A model generated the notes under the pieces. It was not told the DNA's origin and ran no database searches. It saw only the letters and a list, made by a program, of their open reading frames with translations. From Streptomyces spectabilis (GTDB lineage: Bacteria > Actinomycetota > Actinomycetes > Streptomycetales > Streptomycetaceae), in contig NZ_CP023690.1 of NCBI RefSeq assembly GCF_008704795.1, forward strand, positions 8,318,501 through 8,382,500: a stretch of DNA of 64,000 nucleotides, written 5' to 3'. The position numbers and the translations under genes were made by a program. This document shows, piece after piece, positions 17,967 through 26,774 of this stretch (the stretch's first letter is position 1; every line of letters starts with the position of its first letter).

Positions 17967-18452
17967 GTGAGTGATGAGCAGCGGAACCCCGACGAGCCCC
18001 TCGACCCCGACGCCCTCGCCGACCGTCTCACCGAAGTCTTCGACCTGGTGGGCCCGTTGTACCGGCGTACGCAGCGCAAGGTGGAGCAGGCCGAGTCGAT
18101 CGAGGGTCTGTCCGTCGGGGTGCGCGCGGTCCTCGACCTGCTGCGCGGGCACGGCCCCCTGACCGTGCCGCAGATGGGCCGCGCCCAGTCCCTGAGCCGT
18201 CAGTTCGTCCAGCGCATGGTGAACGACGCGGCCGCGCGCGGCCTGGTCGCGACGGCGCCGAACCCCGCCCACCGGAGGTCGTCCCTGATCCGGCTCACGC
18301 CGGAGGGGGAGTCGGCGATCGCGGCCGCGACCGCGCGCGAGCACGCCGTGATGCGCCAGGTGCGCGGCGACATCACCGATGCCGACGTGACGGCGTGCGT
18401 GCACGTCCTCACGCGGATGCTGGAGCTGTTCGACGACGTCGACGTGGACTGA
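17967..18452 (+). CDS. MarR-family transcriptional regulator
   Basis: A 161-residue winged-helix regulator. The DNA-binding region runs about residues 50-115 (LTVPQMGRAQSLSRQFVQRMVNDAAARGLV then a wing RRSSLIRLT). Helices at both ends fit the MarR dimer. GTG 17967 is used; an ATG ten bases upstream runs into a stop after three codons. Two copies of a palindromic site lie just upstream, overlapping its own promoter region and the hydrolase start, so it most likely represses both. The inducing ligand is unknown, possibly a substrate of the hydrolase. Confidence 0.87.
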   Translation: MSDEQRNPDEPLDPDALADRLTEVFDLVGPLYRRTQRKVEQAESIEGLSVGVRAVLDLLRGHGPLTVPQMGRAQSLSRQFVQRMVNDAAARGLVATAPNPAHRRSSLIRLTPEGESAIAAATAREHAVMRQVRGDITDADVTACVHVLTRMLELFDDVDVD

Positions 18453-18487
18453 GTCCGCGGTGGGGCGAGTTCGCCCGCCGCCTGTGC

Positions 18488-19234
18488 TCAACTCCCGGCT
18501 GTGGCACGGGCGTTGGGCTGCTGCTCGTACTGCCCCCGCAGCCAGGCCTCCACCTCGCCCACGTGGGCGGCCGCCGCCGCCCGTGCCGCCTCCGGGTCGC
18601 GGGCCACCAGCGCCCGGTGGATGCGGTCGTGCTCGCGCCGGGTGCGTTCGAAGGCGCCCTCTTCCTGGTAGCCGCGCCACACCCGGGCCCGGAAGGTGCG
18701 TGACGACAGGCCTTCGAGGATCGCGGCCATCGTGTCGTTGCCCGCCGCCAGGGCGATCGCGCGGTGGAAGGCCAGGTCGTGGGAGAGGATCTCCTCGGGG
18801 TCGTCGGTGGCGTTCATCGCCGCCAAGTGACCCTCCACCTGCGCCAGTTGGGCCGGGGTGATGCGCGCGGCCGCCAGGCTCGTGGCGGTGGACTCCAGGA
18901 CGCGGCGCACTTCGAGCAGCTCCACCAGACGGGGCCCGCGGGTCAGGTCCGCGACCACGCCGAAGGTCTCCAGGAGGTCACCGGCCTCCAGCTGCGTGAC
19001 GTAGATGCCCGAGCCGTGCCGCGCCTCCAGGACGCCAAGCACGGTCAGGGCCCGGATGGCCTCGCGCATGGAGCTGCGCGAGATGCCGAGCTGCGCGGCC
19101 AGGTCCCGCTCGGTGGGCAGGCGCTGGCCCGGCTCCAGGAGCCCTTCCGCGATCATGGTCTTGATCTGCTCGATGGCCCGCTGCGTCACGGTGCCCTTCT
19201 GTGCGGGCGCGGCGCTCTGCGGGGCCTGGTTCAC
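18488..19234 (-). CDS. FadR/GntR-family regulator of the fucose locus
   Basis: A 248-residue repressor. The GntR winged helix covers roughly residues 17-80 (LPTERDLAAQLGISRSSMREAIRAL, then GSGIYV). A helical FCD ligand-binding domain follows at about 95-230 with its usual metal-binding histidine pattern (HDLAFHRAI). It is divergent from the sugar-binding gene at 19465. A perfect FadR-subfamily site lies between them, so it should control the importer and catabolic genes 19465-27718. The effector is probably a fucose-pathway intermediate; that is inferred from the enzymes. Confidence 0.88.
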   Translation of the reverse strand: MNQAPQSAAPAQKGTVTQRAIEQIKTMIAEGLLEPGQRLPTERDLAAQLGISRSSMREAIRALTVLGVLEARHGSGIYVTQLEAGDLLETFGVVADLTRGPRLVELLEVRRVLESTATSLAAARITPAQLAQVEGHLAAMNATDDPEEILSHDLAFHRAIALAAGNDTMAAILEGLSSRTFRARVWRGYQEEGAFERTRREHDRIHRALVARDPEAARAAAAAHVGEVEAWLRGQYEQQPNARATAGS

Positions 19235-19280
19235 GTGACGCTCCTTCGCTTGCCGGGTGCCGCGCAGTGTAGCCAGAGAT

Positions 19281-19293
19281 GTGGTCCGACCAC
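19281..19293. promoter_or_regulatory. FadR/GntR operator GTGGTCCGACCAC
   Basis: A perfect 13-base palindrome containing the FadR-subfamily core TGGTnnnACCA, 47 bases upstream of the regulator start. A weaker related site, AGTGGTCTGAT, lies at 19344-19354, nearer to the binding-protein gene. Together they mark the control region of the divergent fucose locus. Confidence 0.75.
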
Positions 19294-19394
19294 TACGGCT
19301 GGAATGCCGGAAAACTTGGCGTCGAGGGGTGTTGTGCGCCGCAAGTGGTCTGATAAATATTCGCCCATCCGCCGCTGAACCGCGGCTGATTCCC

Positions 19395-19450
19395 GCTCGG
19401 CACCGCTCGGCACCGCCCGATACCGCCCGATACCGCTCAGTCTCGCTCGA
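19395..19450 (+). repeat. Tandem decamer repeat before the binding-protein gene
   Basis: Successive 10-base units GCTCGGCACC (twice), GCCCGATACC (twice), GCTCAGTCTC and GCTCGA run up to the ribosome-binding site of the next gene. The 10-base period matches a DNA helical turn, but slippage alone could explain it. Confidence 0.8.
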
Positions 19451-19464
19451 TGAGGAGCCGTCAG

Positions 19465-20577
19465 ATGGTCGGCAGCACAGCGCGGAACACCACTGGAGTG
19501 CGGCACACCACCGGAGTGCGGAACACCACCGGCAGGCCCCGGCGGTCGCGGGCGCTCGGCGCCACCGCCGCGGTGGCCTGCGCCGCCCTCGCCCTCGCGG
19601 CCTGCGGCAGCACCAAGGACACCGGAGGGCCGGGCGGCGGGGGCGAGGGCAAGGTGGGCGTCGTCCTGCCGCTGCTCACCTCGCCGTTCTGGCAGTCGTA
19701 CAACGACTACGTACCGAAGATGGCGAAGGCCGAGGACGTCGACGCGCTCAAGACCGTGAACTCCAACAGCGACCCCTCGCAGCAGATCACCGACATCAAC
19801 AACCAGCTCAACCAAGGCGTGAAGGGCCTCGTCGTGGCCCCGCTGGACAGCGCCGCGGTCTCCGCGGGGCTCGACCAGGCCGAGCGCAAGGGCGTCCCCG
19901 TCGTCGCCGTGGACGTCGCGCCGGAGAAGGGCAGGGTCGCGATGGTCGTCCGCGCCGACAACGTCGCCTACGGCAAGAAGGCCTGCGACTACCTCGGCAA
20001 GAAGGTCCGGAGCGGCAAGGTCGTGCAGATCATGGGCGACCTCGCGTCCGTCAACGGACGCGACCGCTCCAAGGCGTTCCGCGACTGCGCCAAGGACACG
20101 TACCCCGGCCTGAAGGTCCTGGAGATCCCCGCCAAGTGGGAGTCGGACACCGCCGCCTCCAAGCTGGACACGCTGCTGAACTCCCACCCCGACATCAAGG
20201 GCATCTACCTGCAGGCGGGCGGTGTCTACCTCGCGCCGACGCTCCAGACCCTCAAGTCCAAGGGAATGCTCAAGAAGGCGGGCGAGAAGGGCCACATCAC
20301 CGTCGTGTCGAACGACGGGATCCCGCAGGAGTTCGACGCCATCCGCGAGGGCCGGATCGACGCCACCGTCTCGCAGCCCGCCGACGCTTACGCCAAGTAC
20401 GGCATGTACTACATCAAGGCCGCGATGAACGGGAAGAAGTTCGCGCCGGGCCCGACCGACCACGGCTCGACCATCGTGAAGCTGCCCAGCGGCAATCTGG
20501 AGGACCAGCTGCCCGCGCCGCTCGTCACGAAGGCCAACGTGGACGACGCCGAGCTGTGGGGCAACGCGGTCCGATGA
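19465..20577 (+). CDS. Sugar ABC transporter substrate-binding lipoprotein (CUT2 type)
   Basis: A 370-residue lipoprotein of the ribose/xylose-binding type. Before the signal peptide is a repeat NTTGVRHTTGVRNTTG (residues 8-23). The lipobox is LAAC with Cys47. The mature part starts KVGVVLPLLTSPFWQSYNDY and ends with the periplasmic-binding hinge pattern. ATG 19465 follows GAGGAG at 19452-19456; a Met five codons earlier lies upstream of that site. ATGA overlap links it to the ATPase. Its gene neighbours point to L-fucose or a related 6-deoxy sugar as ligand. Confidence 0.88.
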   Translation: MVGSTARNTTGVRHTTGVRNTTGRPRRSRALGATAAVACAALALAACGSTKDTGGPGGGGEGKVGVVLPLLTSPFWQSYNDYVPKMAKAEDVDALKTVNSNSDPSQQITDINNQLNQGVKGLVVAPLDSAAVSAGLDQAERKGVPVVAVDVAPEKGRVAMVVRADNVAYGKKACDYLGKKVRSGKVVQIMGDLASVNGRDRSKAFRDCAKDTYPGLKVLEIPAKWESDTAASKLDTLLNSHPDIKGIYLQAGGVYLAPTLQTLKSKGMLKKAGEKGHITVVSNDGIPQEFDAIREGRIDATVSQPADAYAKYGMYYIKAAMNGKKFAPGPTDHGSTIVKLPSGNLEDQLPAPLVTKANVDDAELWGNAVR

Positions 20578-22121
20578 CGACGCCGAGCCCCGCGATCCCC
20601 GCCCCCGCGGCCCCCGACGCCCCGCCGCTCGTCGAGGCGAGCGGCATCGTCAAGCGGTACGGACCCACCGTCGCCCTCCAGGACGGCCGGCTCACCGTCC
20701 GGGCCGGTGAGTCCCACGCCCTGGTCGGCCGCAACGGCGCGGGCAAGTCCACCCTCGTCTCCCTCCTCACCGGGCTCCAGGCCCCGGACGCGGGCCGCAT
20801 CGCCTTCGACGGCGAGCCCGCGCCGCCGCTCGCCGACCGCGACGCCTGGCGCCGCAAGGTCGCCTGCGTCTACCAGAAGCCCACCGTCGTGCCCGGCCTC
20901 ACCGTCGCCGAGAACCTCTTCATCAACCGGCAGCCGCGCGGCCGCGGCGGACTCATCAGCTGGCGCCGCCTGCGGGCGGAGGCCGCCGACGTGCTGCGCA
21001 CCTGGGACGTGCGCGTCGACCCCGAGGCGCGCACCGCCGACCTCAAGGTCGAGGACCGGCAACTGGTCGAGATCGCCCGCGCGCTCGGCCTCGGCGCCCG
21101 GTTCATCGTCCTCGACGAGCCGACCGCCCAGCTCGACAAGCGCGAGATCGAGCGGCTCTTCACGCGCATGCGCGCGCTCCAGGAGTCGGGCGTCACCTTC
21201 CTGTTCATCTCGCACCATCTGCAAGAGGTGTACGAGGTGTGCCAAACGGTCACCGTGCTGCGCGACGCCCGCTGGATCACCACCGCGCCCGTCGCCGCCC
21301 TGCCGCGCGCCGCCCTGGTGGAGGCCATGGCGGGCGAGGCGCCGACCGGGGGCGCCACCCCGGCCGGGGCCGGGGTGCCCGCGACGGCGCCGGTCCTGCT
21401 CGACGTGCGCGGACTCACCAGCCCCTCGTACGACGGCGTCGACCTCACCGTGCGCCGCGGCGAGGTCGTCGGGCTCGCCGGGTCGAGCGGCAGCGGGAAG
21501 GTCAACCTGGCGGAGTCCTTCGCGGGCCTGCACACCCCGACCGGCGGCAGCGCGACCCTCGACGGTGCCCCGCTGCCCTTCGGCGACGTGCCCGCCGCGC
21601 TGCGCGCCGGGGTCGGCTGCGTGCCCCGCGACCGGCACGGCGAAGGGCTCGTCCCCTCCCTGTCGATCGGCGACAACGCCACCCTGAGCGTCCTCGGCCG
21701 GCTCGGCCGCCGCGGCTTCGTCTCCGCCGACCGCAAGCGGGCCTTCGCCGGTGAGCTCATCGAGCGGCTCGACATCCACGCCGAGGGCCCCGACCAGCCC
21801 GTGTCCGACCTCTCCGGCGGCAACGCGCAGAAGGTCGTCATGGCCCGCGCGCTCGCCTCCGAGCCGCGGCTGCTCGTCCTCATCAACCCCACCGCGGGCG
21901 TCGACGTGAAGTCCAAGGAGTCCCTGCTCGCCCGCGTCGACCGGGCCCGCGACGACGGCACCGCCGTGCTCGTCGTCTCCGACGAACTCGACGACCTGCG
22001 GCGCTGCGACCGCGTCCTGGTCCTCTTCCACGGCCGCGTCGTCGCCGAACACCCCGCCGGCTGGCACGACCACGAGCTGATCGCCTCCATCGAAGGAGTG
22101 GCCCGTGACCAACACGGCTGA
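20574..22121 (+). CDS. Sugar ABC transporter ATP-binding protein (CUT2, two NBDs)
   Basis: A 515-residue cytoplasmic ATPase made of two fused nucleotide-binding domains, as in RbsA/XylG. The first is intact: Walker A GRNGAGKST at residues 52-60 and Walker B with DEPTAQLD. The second is degenerate: GSSGSGKVN (303-311) has Val where Ser/Thr is expected, and Walker B reads LINPTAGVD rather than DEPT. Signature LSGGNAQK is kept. Only the first site is likely to hydrolyse ATP well, as in other importers with one weak site. It overlaps both neighbours. Confidence 0.9.
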   Translation: MTTPSPAIPAPAAPDAPPLVEASGIVKRYGPTVALQDGRLTVRAGESHALVGRNGAGKSTLVSLLTGLQAPDAGRIAFDGEPAPPLADRDAWRRKVACVYQKPTVVPGLTVAENLFINRQPRGRGGLISWRRLRAEAADVLRTWDVRVDPEARTADLKVEDRQLVEIARALGLGARFIVLDEPTAQLDKREIERLFTRMRALQESGVTFLFISHHLQEVYEVCQTVTVLRDARWITTAPVAALPRAALVEAMAGEAPTGGATPAGAGVPATAPVLLDVRGLTSPSYDGVDLTVRRGEVVGLAGSSGSGKVNLAESFAGLHTPTGGSATLDGAPLPFGDVPAALRAGVGCVPRDRHGEGLVPSLSIGDNATLSVLGRLGRRGFVSADRKRAFAGELIERLDIHAEGPDQPVSDLSGGNAQKVVMARALASEPRLLVLINPTAGVDVKSKESLLARVDRARDDGTAVLVVSDELDDLRRCDRVLVLFHGRVVAEHPAGWHDHELIASIEGVARDQHG

Positions 22122-23139
22122 CACCAAGGCACCCCCGCTCGCCCCCCTGCGGGCCGCGGAGCCCCGCGCGGCCAAGGCCGCCCTGCTGCGCCGCGCCCGC
22201 GAACTCGCCCTCGTCCCCGCCCTGTTGCTGCTCATGGTGCTCGGCGCCTTCGTCAACGACTCGTTCCTGACCGAGCGGAACCTCATCTCGATCCTCGGCG
22301 CGTCCGCGGCCCTCGCCATGGTCGTCCTCGCCGAGTCGCTCGTCCTCATCACCGGGAAGTTCGACCTCTCCCTCGAATCGGTCGTCGGCATCGCGCCCGC
22401 CCTGGGCGCGCTGCTCGTGCTGCCCGCCGCACAGGCCGGATTCGGCACCGAACTGCCCACGGCCGCAGGGCTGCTCGCGATCGTCCTGGTGGGCGCGGCG
22501 ATCGGCGCCTTCAACGGCGTCCTCGTGGTGAAGCTGAAGCTCAACGCCTTCATCGTGACCCTGGCCATGCTGATCGTGCTGCGCGGCGTGCTCGTCGGCG
22601 CCACCGAGGGCAAGACGCTCTTCGGCATGCCGGAGCCCTTCTTCACCCTCGCCACCTCCACGTTCCTGACCGTGCCGGTCTCCGTGTGGCTCGCGGCGGC
22701 CGCGTTCGGCGCCACCGGCCTCGTGCTGAAGTACCACCGGGTCGGCCGCGCCCTGTACGCGATCGGCGGCAACGCGGACGCGGCCCGCGCCGCGGGCATC
22801 CGCGTGGAGCGCGTCACGCTCGGCGTGTTCGTCGTCGCCGGTACGCTCGCCGCCGTCGGGGGCCTGATGCAGACCGGCTACGTCGGCGCCATCAACGCCA
22901 ACCAGGGCCAGAACATGATCTTCACGGTGTTCGCCGCGGCGGTCATCGGCGGCATCGGCCTGGACGGCGGCAAGGGCACCATGTTCGGCGCGCTCACCGG
23001 CGTCCTGCTGCTCGGCGTCGTCCAGAACCTGCTGACGCTCGCCCAGGTGCCCTCCTTCTGGATCCAGGCCATCTACGGCGGAATCATCCTCGTCGCCCTG
23101 ATGATCGCCCGCCTCACCACGGGCCGTGCCCAGGACTAG
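22105..23139 (+). CDS. Sugar ABC transporter permease (CUT2)
   Basis: A 344-residue permease of the RbsC/XylH type with about nine membrane segments from residue 35 on. Typical motifs are LITGKFDLSLESVVG and AIGGNADAARAAGI. The start GTG 22105 lies inside the end of the ATPase gene, a 17-base overlap. The last codon is GAC followed by a TAG whose final G is the first base of an inserted inverted-repeat element; without the element the stop would be TAA. It completes the fucose-type importer. Confidence 0.9.
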   Translation: MTNTADTKAPPLAPLRAAEPRAAKAALLRRARELALVPALLLLMVLGAFVNDSFLTERNLISILGASAALAMVVLAESLVLITGKFDLSLESVVGIAPALGALLVLPAAQAGFGTELPTAAGLLAIVLVGAAIGAFNGVLVVKLKLNAFIVTLAMLIVLRGVLVGATEGKTLFGMPEPFFTLATSTFLTVPVSVWLAAAAFGATGLVLKYHRVGRALYAIGGNADAARAAGIRVERVTLGVFVVAGTLAAVGGLMQTGYVGAINANQGQNMIFTVFAAAVIGGIGLDGGKGTMFGALTGVLLLGVVQNLLTLAQVPSFWIQAIYGGIILVALMIARLTTGRAQD

Positions 23140-23300
23140 GGCCTGTCCGGTGGGTCGGCGCGGCGTCGCGACGCCTGGCACGCACGCTCGCGGCGTTGCC
23201 GGGATGCCCTAGTAGCTCCGCTACGAGGACATCCCGGCGCCTTGCGATCGCACGCACCACACGCCGCTCCTTGCTCCACGCCGACCCACCGGACAGGCCC
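23139..23300. mobile_element. MITE-like inverted-repeat element, TA-flanked
   Basis: A 162-base element begins GGGCCTGTCCGG and ends CCGGACAGGCCC. The terminal arms are perfect over 22 bases (23139-23160 and 23279-23300). TA occurs directly outside both ends (23137-23138, 23301-23302), a possible target duplication. The centre is also palindromic (CCGGGATG ... CATCCCGG), so the whole could fold as one long hairpin. It has no transposase. I recall similar sequences scattered in Streptomyces genomes; the source transposon is not known to me. Confidence 0.8.
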
Positions 23301-23340
23301 TAAGCCGTCGCCTCCCGCCTCCCTTCCGGAAAGGCCCTCT

Positions 23341-24681
23341 GTGTCCCCGACTCCCCGCCGCGTCACGGCGGTCGACACCTACGACATACGGTTCCCCACC
23401 TCGCGGGAGCTCGACGGGTCCGACGCGATGAACCCGGACCCCGACTACTCGGCCGCCTACGTCGTCCTGCGCACCGACGCCGAGGACGGCCACGAAGGAC
23501 ACGGCTTCACCTTCACCATCGGACGCGGCAACGACGTCCAGGTCGCCGCCGTCCAGGCGCTGCGCGCCCATGTCGTCGGGCGCCCCCTTGACGCGCTGTG
23601 CGCCGACCCGGGAACGCTCCACCGCGACCTGATCGGAGACAGCCAGCTGCGCTGGCTCGGCCCCGAGAAGGGCGTGATGCACATGGCGATCGGCGCCGTC
23701 GTCAACGCCGTCTGGGACCTGGCGGCCAAGCGCGCCGCCACCCCGCTGTGGAAGCTGCTCGCCGACGCCGACCCGGCCTGGCTCGTCTCCCAGGTCGACT
23801 TCCGCTACATCGCCGACGCGCTCACGCCCGAGGACGCCCTCGCGCTCCTGCGCGCGGGCCGCGACGGCGCGGCCGCCCGCGAGGCCCGGCTGCGCGCGCA
23901 CGGCTACCCCGGCTACACCACCTCGCCCGGCTGGCTCGGCTACAGCGACGAGAAGCTCACCCGCCTCGCCCGCCAGGCCGTCGCCGACGGCTTCACCCAG
24001 ATCAAGCTCAAGGTCGGCGCCGACCTCGCCGACGACCTCCGCCGCTGCCGCGTCGCCCGCGCCGCCATCGGCCCCGGCATCCGCCTCGCCATCGACGCCA
24101 ACCAGCGCTGGAACCGCGACGAGGCCGTGCGCTGGACCCGCGCCCTCGCCGAGTTCGACCCGTACTGGGTGGAGGAGCCCACCAGCCCCGACGACGTCCT
24201 CGCGCACGCCGCGATCCGCGACGCCGTCGCGCCCGTGAAGGTCGCCACCGGCGAACACGTCCAGAACCGCATCGTGTTCAAGCAGCTGCTCCAGGCGGGC
24301 GCCGTCGACGTCCTCCAGATCGACGCGGCCCGCGTCGGCGGCGTCAACGAGAACCTCGCGATCCTGCTGCTCGCCGCCCGCTTCGGCGTCCCGGTGTGCC
24401 CGCACGCGGGCGGTGTCGGCCTGTGCGAACTCGTCCAGCACCTGTCGATGTTCGACTACGTGGCCCTGTCCGGCACCACCGAGGACCGCGTCATCGAGTA
24501 CGTCGACCACCTCCACGAGCACTTCACGGACCCCGTCCGGATGCGCGCGGGGCACTACGCCGCGCCCACCGCCCCCGGATTCTCGGCGACGATGCGCGCC
24601 GAGTCCATCGCCCGGTTCACCTACCCCGACGGCGCGTTCTGGGCCGCCGACCGCGCGCAGCGGAAGGGAGCAGCCGCATGA
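23341..24681 (+). CDS. fucD: L-fuconate dehydratase (enolase superfamily)
   Basis: A 446-residue enolase-superfamily enzyme predicted to dehydrate L-fuconate to 2-keto-3-deoxy-L-fuconate. Catalytic Lys-x-Lys is at 222/224 (IKLKVG), the metal ligands Asp252 (DANQRW), Glu278 (VEEP) and Glu305 (GEHVQ), and the catalytic His355 (CPHAGG). As I remember them, the residues of Xanthomonas FucD are each exactly four lower, which supports the assignment strongly. GTG 23341 follows GGAAAGG. ATGA overlaps the SDR gene. The upstream element may affect how well it is co-transcribed with the importer. Confidence 0.88.
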   Translation: MSPTPRRVTAVDTYDIRFPTSRELDGSDAMNPDPDYSAAYVVLRTDAEDGHEGHGFTFTIGRGNDVQVAAVQALRAHVVGRPLDALCADPGTLHRDLIGDSQLRWLGPEKGVMHMAIGAVVNAVWDLAAKRAATPLWKLLADADPAWLVSQVDFRYIADALTPEDALALLRAGRDGAAAREARLRAHGYPGYTTSPGWLGYSDEKLTRLARQAVADGFTQIKLKVGADLADDLRRCRVARAAIGPGIRLAIDANQRWNRDEAVRWTRALAEFDPYWVEEPTSPDDVLAHAAIRDAVAPVKVATGEHVQNRIVFKQLLQAGAVDVLQIDAARVGGVNENLAILLLAARFGVPVCPHAGGVGLCELVQHLSMFDYVALSGTTEDRVIEYVDHLHEHFTDPVRMRAGHYAAPTAPGFSATMRAESIARFTYPDGAFWAADRAQRKGAAA

Positions 24682-25436
24682 CGGACTTCGAGGGCCTGAC
24701 CGCCCTGGTCACCGGCGGCGCGTCCGGCATCGGCCGGGCCACCGCCGACCTCCTGGCCGCACGCGGCGCCCGGGTCGCCGTGCTCGACCTGGACCCGAGC
24801 GGCGTGGCCGGGCCGCTGCGCGCGTACACCGCCGACGTCACCGACGACACGGCCGTACGGGACGCGGTCGCGGCGGCGGCCGCAGGCCTCGGCGGCCTGG
24901 ACGTCCTCGTCAACAACGCGGGCATCGGCGCCCAGGGCACCGTGGCCGACAACGACGACGCGCAGTGGCACGCCGTCCTCGACGTCAACGTCATCGGCCT
25001 GGTCCGCACGACCCGCGCCGCCCTGCCGCACCTGCGCCGCTCCGCGCACGCGGCGATCGTCAACACCTGCTCCATCGCCGCGACCGCGGGACTGCCACAG
25101 CGCGCGCTGTACTCGGCGTCCAAGGGCGCCGTGCTCTCCCTGACCCTCGCCATGGCGGCCGACCACGTCCGCGAGGGGATCCGGGTGAACTGCGTCAACC
25201 CCGGGACCGTGGACACGCCGTGGGTCGGCCGTCTGCTCGCCGCCGCCCCCGACCCGGCCGCCGAACGCGCCGCCCTGGAGGCGCGCCAGCCCACGGGCCG
25301 CCTGGTCGGCGCCGAGGAAGTCGCGGGCGCCATCGCGTACTTGGCGAGCCCGCTGTCCGGCGCCACCACCGGCACCGCGCTCGCGGTCGACGGCGGCATG
25401 CAGGGCCTGCGCCTCCGGCAGACGGCCCCCCGGTGA
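24678..25436 (+). CDS. SDR oxidoreductase, probable 2-keto-3-deoxy-L-fuconate dehydrogenase
   Basis: A 252-residue classical short-chain dehydrogenase. The nucleotide-binding motif TGGASGIG is at residues 12-19, NNAG at 79-82, and the catalytic Ser132, Tyr145 and Lys149 (YSASK) are all present. An acidic residue after the second beta strand (DLD) suggests NAD rather than NADP. Linked on both sides by four-base overlaps to fucose-pathway genes. Since an aldo-keto reductase here fits L-fucose dehydrogenase, this SDR more likely oxidises 2-keto-3-deoxy-L-fuconate; the reverse assignment is possible. Confidence 0.85.
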   Translation: MTDFEGLTALVTGGASGIGRATADLLAARGARVAVLDLDPSGVAGPLRAYTADVTDDTAVRDAVAAAAAGLGGLDVLVNNAGIGAQGTVADNDDAQWHAVLDVNVIGLVRTTRAALPHLRRSAHAAIVNTCSIAATAGLPQRALYSASKGAVLSLTLAMAADHVREGIRVNCVNPGTVDTPWVGRLLAAAPDPAAERAALEARQPTGRLVGAEEVAGAIAYLASPLSGATTGTALAVDGGMQGLRLRQTAPR

Positions 25437-26443
25437 GCGGCCTACGCCTCCGGCGCCTCGGCCGCGGCCCGGTCGCCGTCACGGAGCTGTCCCTCGGCGG
25501 CGCCGGTCTCGGCAACCTCTACGCGCCCGTCGGAGACGAGGACGCCGCCCGTGCCCTGGACGCGGCCTGGGACGCGGGCCTGCGCTCCTTCGACACGGCC
25601 CCGCACTACGGCCTCGGCCTGTCCGAACGGCGGATCGGCGCGGCCCTGCGCGGGCGCCCCCGGGCCGCGTACACGCTCTCCACCAAGGTGGGGCGGCTCC
25701 TGGAACCGGTCACCGGGCCCGTCCGCGGCGACGACCTGGCCGACGGCGGCTTCGCCGTGCCCGCCGCGCACCGCCGCCGCTGGGACTTCAGCGCGGACGG
25801 GGTGCGCCGCTCCCTGGAGTCGAGCCTGACCCGGCTCGGCCTCGACCGCGTGGACGTCGTCTACCTCCACGACCCGGACGACCACGGCGAACAGGCCTTC
25901 CGCGAGGCCTATCCGGCCCTGGAGCGGCTGCGCGCCGAAGGCGTCGTCGGCGCGATCGGCGCGGGCATGAACCAGGCCGCGATGCTCACGCGCTTCGTCC
26001 GCGACACGGACGTGGACGCCGTGCTGTGCGCGGGCCGCTACACCCTCCTCGACCAGACCGCGCTGCCCGCCCTCCTGCCCGCCGCGCACGAGCGCGGCGT
26101 GTCGGTCGTCATCGGCGGAGTCTTCAATTCCGGGCTCCTCGCCGACCCCCGTGACGGGGCGCGCTTCGACTACGCCCAGGCGCCGCCCGCACTGCTCGAC
26201 CGGGCCCGGCGGCTGCGCGCGCTCGCCGGACGGCACGGCATCGGCCTGCGCGCCGCGGCCCTCGCCTTCCCGTTCGGGCACCCGGCCGTGACGAGCGTGC
26301 TCGTCGGGGTCCACGCCCCGCACCACGTGCGGGACGCGGTGGCGCAGTTCGCCGTGGACGTGCCCGCCGCGTTCTGGACGCAGGCACGGGCCCTGGGCCT
26401 GCTGCCGCCGCACGTGCCCGTACCGGGGGAGGAGACACCATGA
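25433..26443 (+). CDS. Aldo-keto reductase, probable L-fucose (D-threo-aldose) 1-dehydrogenase
   Basis: A 336-residue aldo-keto reductase with the tetrad Asp54, Tyr59, Lys85 and His146 (FDTAPHYG, STKVG, LHDPDD). The sequence style (TELSLGGAGLGNLY, FDTAPHYGLGLSE) matches the D-threo-aldose 1-dehydrogenase group, which oxidises L-fucose at C1 to the lactone. GTG 25433 overlaps the SDR stop. A lactonase lies two genes downstream, consistent with making L-fucono-lactone. Substrate is inferred from the cluster and the subgroup. Confidence 0.87.
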   Translation: MSGLRLRRLGRGPVAVTELSLGGAGLGNLYAPVGDEDAARALDAAWDAGLRSFDTAPHYGLGLSERRIGAALRGRPRAAYTLSTKVGRLLEPVTGPVRGDDLADGGFAVPAAHRRRWDFSADGVRRSLESSLTRLGLDRVDVVYLHDPDDHGEQAFREAYPALERLRAEGVVGAIGAGMNQAAMLTRFVRDTDVDAVLCAGRYTLLDQTALPALLPAAHERGVSVVIGGVFNSGLLADPRDGARFDYAQAPPALLDRARRLRALAGRHGIGLRAAALAFPFGHPAVTSVLVGVHAPHHVRDAVAQFAVDVPAAFWTQARALGLLPPHVPVPGEETP

Positions 26444-26459
26444 GGAAGGAGGGGCCGTC

Positions 26460-26774
26460 GTGAGAGTCGCCCTGCACACCAAGGTCCGCGCGGACCGGAT
26501 CGACGCCTACGAGGCCGCCCACCGGGAGGTCCCCGCCGAGCTGGCCACCGCGATCCACGCGGCGGGCGCCACGTCGTGGACGATCTGGCGCAGCGGGGCC
26601 GATCTGTTCCACGTCGTGGAGTGCGCGGACTACGCGCGCCTGCTCGCGGAGCTGGAGCGGCTGCCGGTGAACACGGCCTGGCAGGCCCGCATGGCCGAGC
26701 TGCTCGACGTGGTCCACGACTACTCCGCCGAGGGCGCGGCCGCGGGCCTCCCCATCGTGTGGGAGCTGCCGTGA
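26460..26774 (+). CDS. L-rhamnose/L-fucose mutarotase family protein
   Basis: A 104-residue dimeric ferredoxin-like alpha/beta barrel protein of the L-rhamnose mutarotase family. Motifs include YEAAHREVPAEL near the N-terminus and NTAWQARMAELLD near the C-terminus. Enzymes of this family interconvert the alpha and beta anomers of 6-deoxy sugars. GTG 26460 follows AAGGAGGGGC, a strong ribosome site, and its stop overlaps the lactonase start. In this locus it most likely supplies the correct L-fucose anomer to the dehydrogenase. Confidence 0.88.
   Translation: MRVALHTKVRADRIDAYEAAHREVPAELATAIHAAGATSWTIWRSGADLFHVVECADYARLLAELERLPVNTAWQARMAELLDVVHDYSAEGAAAGLPIVWELP

Noticed and set aside
23136..23378. 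Small minus-strand gene over the inverted-repeat element
   Set aside because: The frame is a product of the palindromic element and has no ribosome site or motif.
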